In this document: piece after piece, positions 62,765 through 64,000 of the stretch | Numbering within the stretch: the first letter of the stretch is position 1 | Layout of the letters: every line of letters starts with the position of its first letter | Origin: Pseudomonas sp. DTU12.3 | Lineage (GTDB): Bacteria; Pseudomonadota; Gammaproteobacteria; Pseudomonadales; Pseudomonadaceae | Length of the DNA stretch: 64,000 bases | Assembly: GCF_004124275.1 (NCBI RefSeq) | Contig: NZ_CP027218.1 | Location: 1,925,501-1,989,500, forward strand | Direction: 5' to 3' | Notes under the pieces: generated by a model | The model's input: only the letters and a program-made list of their open reading frames with translations | Told to the model about the DNA's origin: nothing | Databases searched by the model: none | Translations under genes and position numbers: made by a program

Positions 62765-63556
62765 TCAGGCCGCTTTCGGCTTGGGCGGAAATTTTGGCGC
62801 GTGCAGACCCAGCTGCATGCCTTGTTTGACCATGGCCATGATGTCTTCATGAGCGACGTCGAACAGGCGCTTGAGGTTCGGCAGGACAAAGTACAGCGGT
62901 TGCAGGATGTCGATGCGGTACGGCGTGCGCATCGCTTCGAGCGGGTCGAAGGCTTGATGCTCAGGCTCGTCCGACAGCGAATAAACGGTTTCTTTTGGCG
63001 AAGACAGAATGCCGCCGCCGTAGATACGTTTGCCTTGCGGGGTGTCGACCAGGCCGAACTCGATGGTCATCCAGTACAGCCGCGCCAGGTACACGCGTTC
63101 TTCCTTGGTCGCCTGCAGGCCGAGCTTGCCGTAGGTGTGGGTGAACTCGGCGAACCACGGATTGGTCAGCAGCGGGCAGTGGCCAAAGATCTCGTGGAAA
63201 ATGTCCGGCTCTTGCAGATAGTCGAGCTCTTCGCGGGAACGAATGAACGTCGCCACCGGGAATTGCTTGCTGGCGAGCAGTTCGAAAAAAGTCTGGAAAG
63301 GAATCAGCGCTGGTACACGGGCGACCTGCCAACCGGTGGTCTCGCCGAGCACCTTGTTGATCTCGCCGAGTTGCGGAATGCGGTCGTGGGGCAGACCGAG
63401 TTTTTCGATACCGTCCAGGTACTCCTGGCACGCACGCCCTTCGATCACTTTCAACTGGCGAGTGATCAGCGTGTTCCACACCGCGTGTTCTTCGGCGGGG
63501 TAGTCGATAAAACCTTGCGCATCGGGCTCGCGGGCCACGTATTGCGTCTGCTTCAT
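62765..63556 (-). CDS. phhA: Phenylalanine 4-hydroxylase
   Basis: A 263-residue iron- and tetrahydropterin-dependent enzyme converting phenylalanine to tyrosine. The iron ligands sit in IFHEIFGHCPLL and the later Glu in YWMTIEFGLVDT; LIPFQTFFELLASKQFPVATF is family-typical. AGGAG precedes the ATG. First gene of phhABC, divergent from phhR. Confidence 0.96.
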   Translation of the reverse strand: MKQTQYVAREPDAQGFIDYPAEEHAVWNTLITRQLKVIEGRACQEYLDGIEKLGLPHDRIPQLGEINKVLGETTGWQVARVPALIPFQTFFELLASKQFPVATFIRSREELDYLQEPDIFHEIFGHCPLLTNPWFAEFTHTYGKLGLQATKEERVYLARLYWMTIEFGLVDTPQGKRIYGGGILSSPKETVYSLSDEPEHQAFDPLEAMRTPYRIDILQPLYFVLPNLKRLFDVAHEDIMAMVKQGMQLGLHAPKFPPKPKAA

Positions 63557-63677
63557 ACTGCTCTCCTGCTAGGGGAATTCGTTCTTGTTATGTCCAGCGA
63601 TGGGGTCAGAATTACCTGAGAGTGGGGTGGTGTGCAGTAGCTGGCGACGCGTTCGCGTAGGAAAAATCGGTGGATTT

Positions 63678-63695
63678 CGTAAACTATTCGTTACG
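63678..63695. promoter_or_regulatory. Candidate PhhR/TyrR box
   Basis: CGTAAA-CTATTC-GTTACG matches the TyrR-type consensus TGTAAA-N6-TTTACA at 9 of 12 positions and lies 122 bases before phhA. The region between phhA and phhR (63557-63965) also holds a REP pair. I could not place a convincing sigma-54 -24/-12 element. Confidence 0.6.
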
Positions 63696-63830
63696 CTTTG
63701 ACCGGTATCTCGCATTTACGGTGACTGGCAGGTTTGAAAAGCGCTGCGACTGTCACATAATCTTGACAACTATCTGCGCGCCTCGACAGAAACATCTGAA
63801 CGTGCGCAGCAATTTGGCCCGGCACTTTCC

Positions 63831-63922
63831 ATTGTGGGAGCGGGCTTGCTCGCGAACAGGCCCTGTCAGCCACCTCATAAGTAGCTGCCCTACCGCTTTC
63901 GCGAGCAAGCCCGCTCCCACAG
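63831..63922. repeat. REP-like inverted pair, GCAAGCCCGC variant
   Basis: GTGGGAGCGGGCTTGCTCGCGA and complement, about 45 bases before phhR. Part of its loop resembles that of the element at 61036. Confidence 0.9.
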
Positions 63923-63965
63923 GTATGTGCTCGGCACTTACTTTCCTATCGTCGGGGCGTTCCTA

Positions 63966-64000
63966 TGCGCATCAAAGTCCACTGCCAGAACCGCATCGGC
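63966..64000 (+). CDS. phhR: PhhR, aromatic amino acid regulator (5' end only)
   Basis: The window ends after 35 bases of this gene. The eleven visible residues MRIKVHCQNRI match the start of PhhR/TyrR-type sigma-54 activators, whose N-terminal ACT domain binds aromatic amino acids. Its position divergent from phhABC supports this. Confidence 0.85.

Noticed and set aside
63557..63700. Sigma-54 promoter for phhA
   Set aside because: Such a promoter is expected from P. aeruginosa, but I could not find a GG-N10-GC element with flanking consensus on the minus strand.

Overview
The window is chromosomal DNA of a fluorescent Pseudomonas, most likely the P. fluorescens complex (an inference from gene content, synteny with P. 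aeruginosa blocks such as gbuA-gbuR, recQ-plpD and phhABC, high GC, and the dense intergenic REP-type palindromes typical of that group). It is gene dense, has no rRNA or tRNA gene that I can see, no insertion sequence and no CRISPR array. It holds about 52 protein-coding genes, several of them very short, plus roughly 20 REP-like elements and a 131-bp tandem array.

Layout. 1-3.3 kb: an EamA transporter, an MFS transporter and a divergent PtrR-like LysR regulator. 3.4-10.5 kb: a block matching P. aeruginosa PA1414-PA1422: a tiny PA1414-like protein, a degenerate acyl-carrier-like protein, an MBL hydrolase, a sodium:solute symporter, an NCS1 permease, a SnoaL-like protein and guanidinobutyrase GbuA, with divergent regulator GbuR. 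The context points to uptake and use of guanidino compounds. 10.5-11.2 kb: TapT-type DTW protein. 11.3-24.8 kb: a type I secretion cluster (TolC-like, ABC exporter, HlyD adaptor) divergent from a 2633-residue RTX adhesin with a LapG-type TAAG site, best read as the mapEBC-mapA system. 25-28 kb: an accessory patch with a frameshifted DUF6124-type gene behind a highly structured leader, a relic of a second adhesin 3' end, and an unrecognised 664-residue protein.

28.2-37.8 kb: YbaN, a YecA-family protein, RecQ, the tandem array, a MarR regulator, a FimV-like protein, the type Vd patatin autotransporter PlpD and a SelT/W/H-like protein. 37.8-44.9 kb: EamA transporter, AraC regulators, an LpxH-like phosphoesterase, an HD protein, a Mpo1-like membrane protein, TrkH and a YdjA nitroreductase. 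45-48.6 kb: a CpxR-Spy-CpxA-like envelope-stress system and a coiled-coil membrane protein. 49-54.9 kb: YciI, YciB, then RNase AM-YciO-ScpA-ScpB in one operon, a DUF1289 protein and RluB.

55.1-58.6 kb: a 45-residue peptide gene separated by a perfect intrinsic terminator from an M29 aminopeptidase-like gene, next to an AT-rich region, followed by aroP with a Trp-containing 20-codon leader ORF. 58.7-64 kb: ArfB, a YfcJ-type MFS transporter, two small proteins, and phhA-phhB-phhC with the first codons of the divergent regulator phhR. AroP and PhhABC together cover uptake and breakdown of aromatic amino acids.

The observations I rate highest are the peptide/M29 pair with its attenuating terminator, the switch-like leader RNA upstream of the DUF6124 gene, and the aroP leader ORF. 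All functional statements rest on reading the sequence and remembered family knowledge; no search was run.
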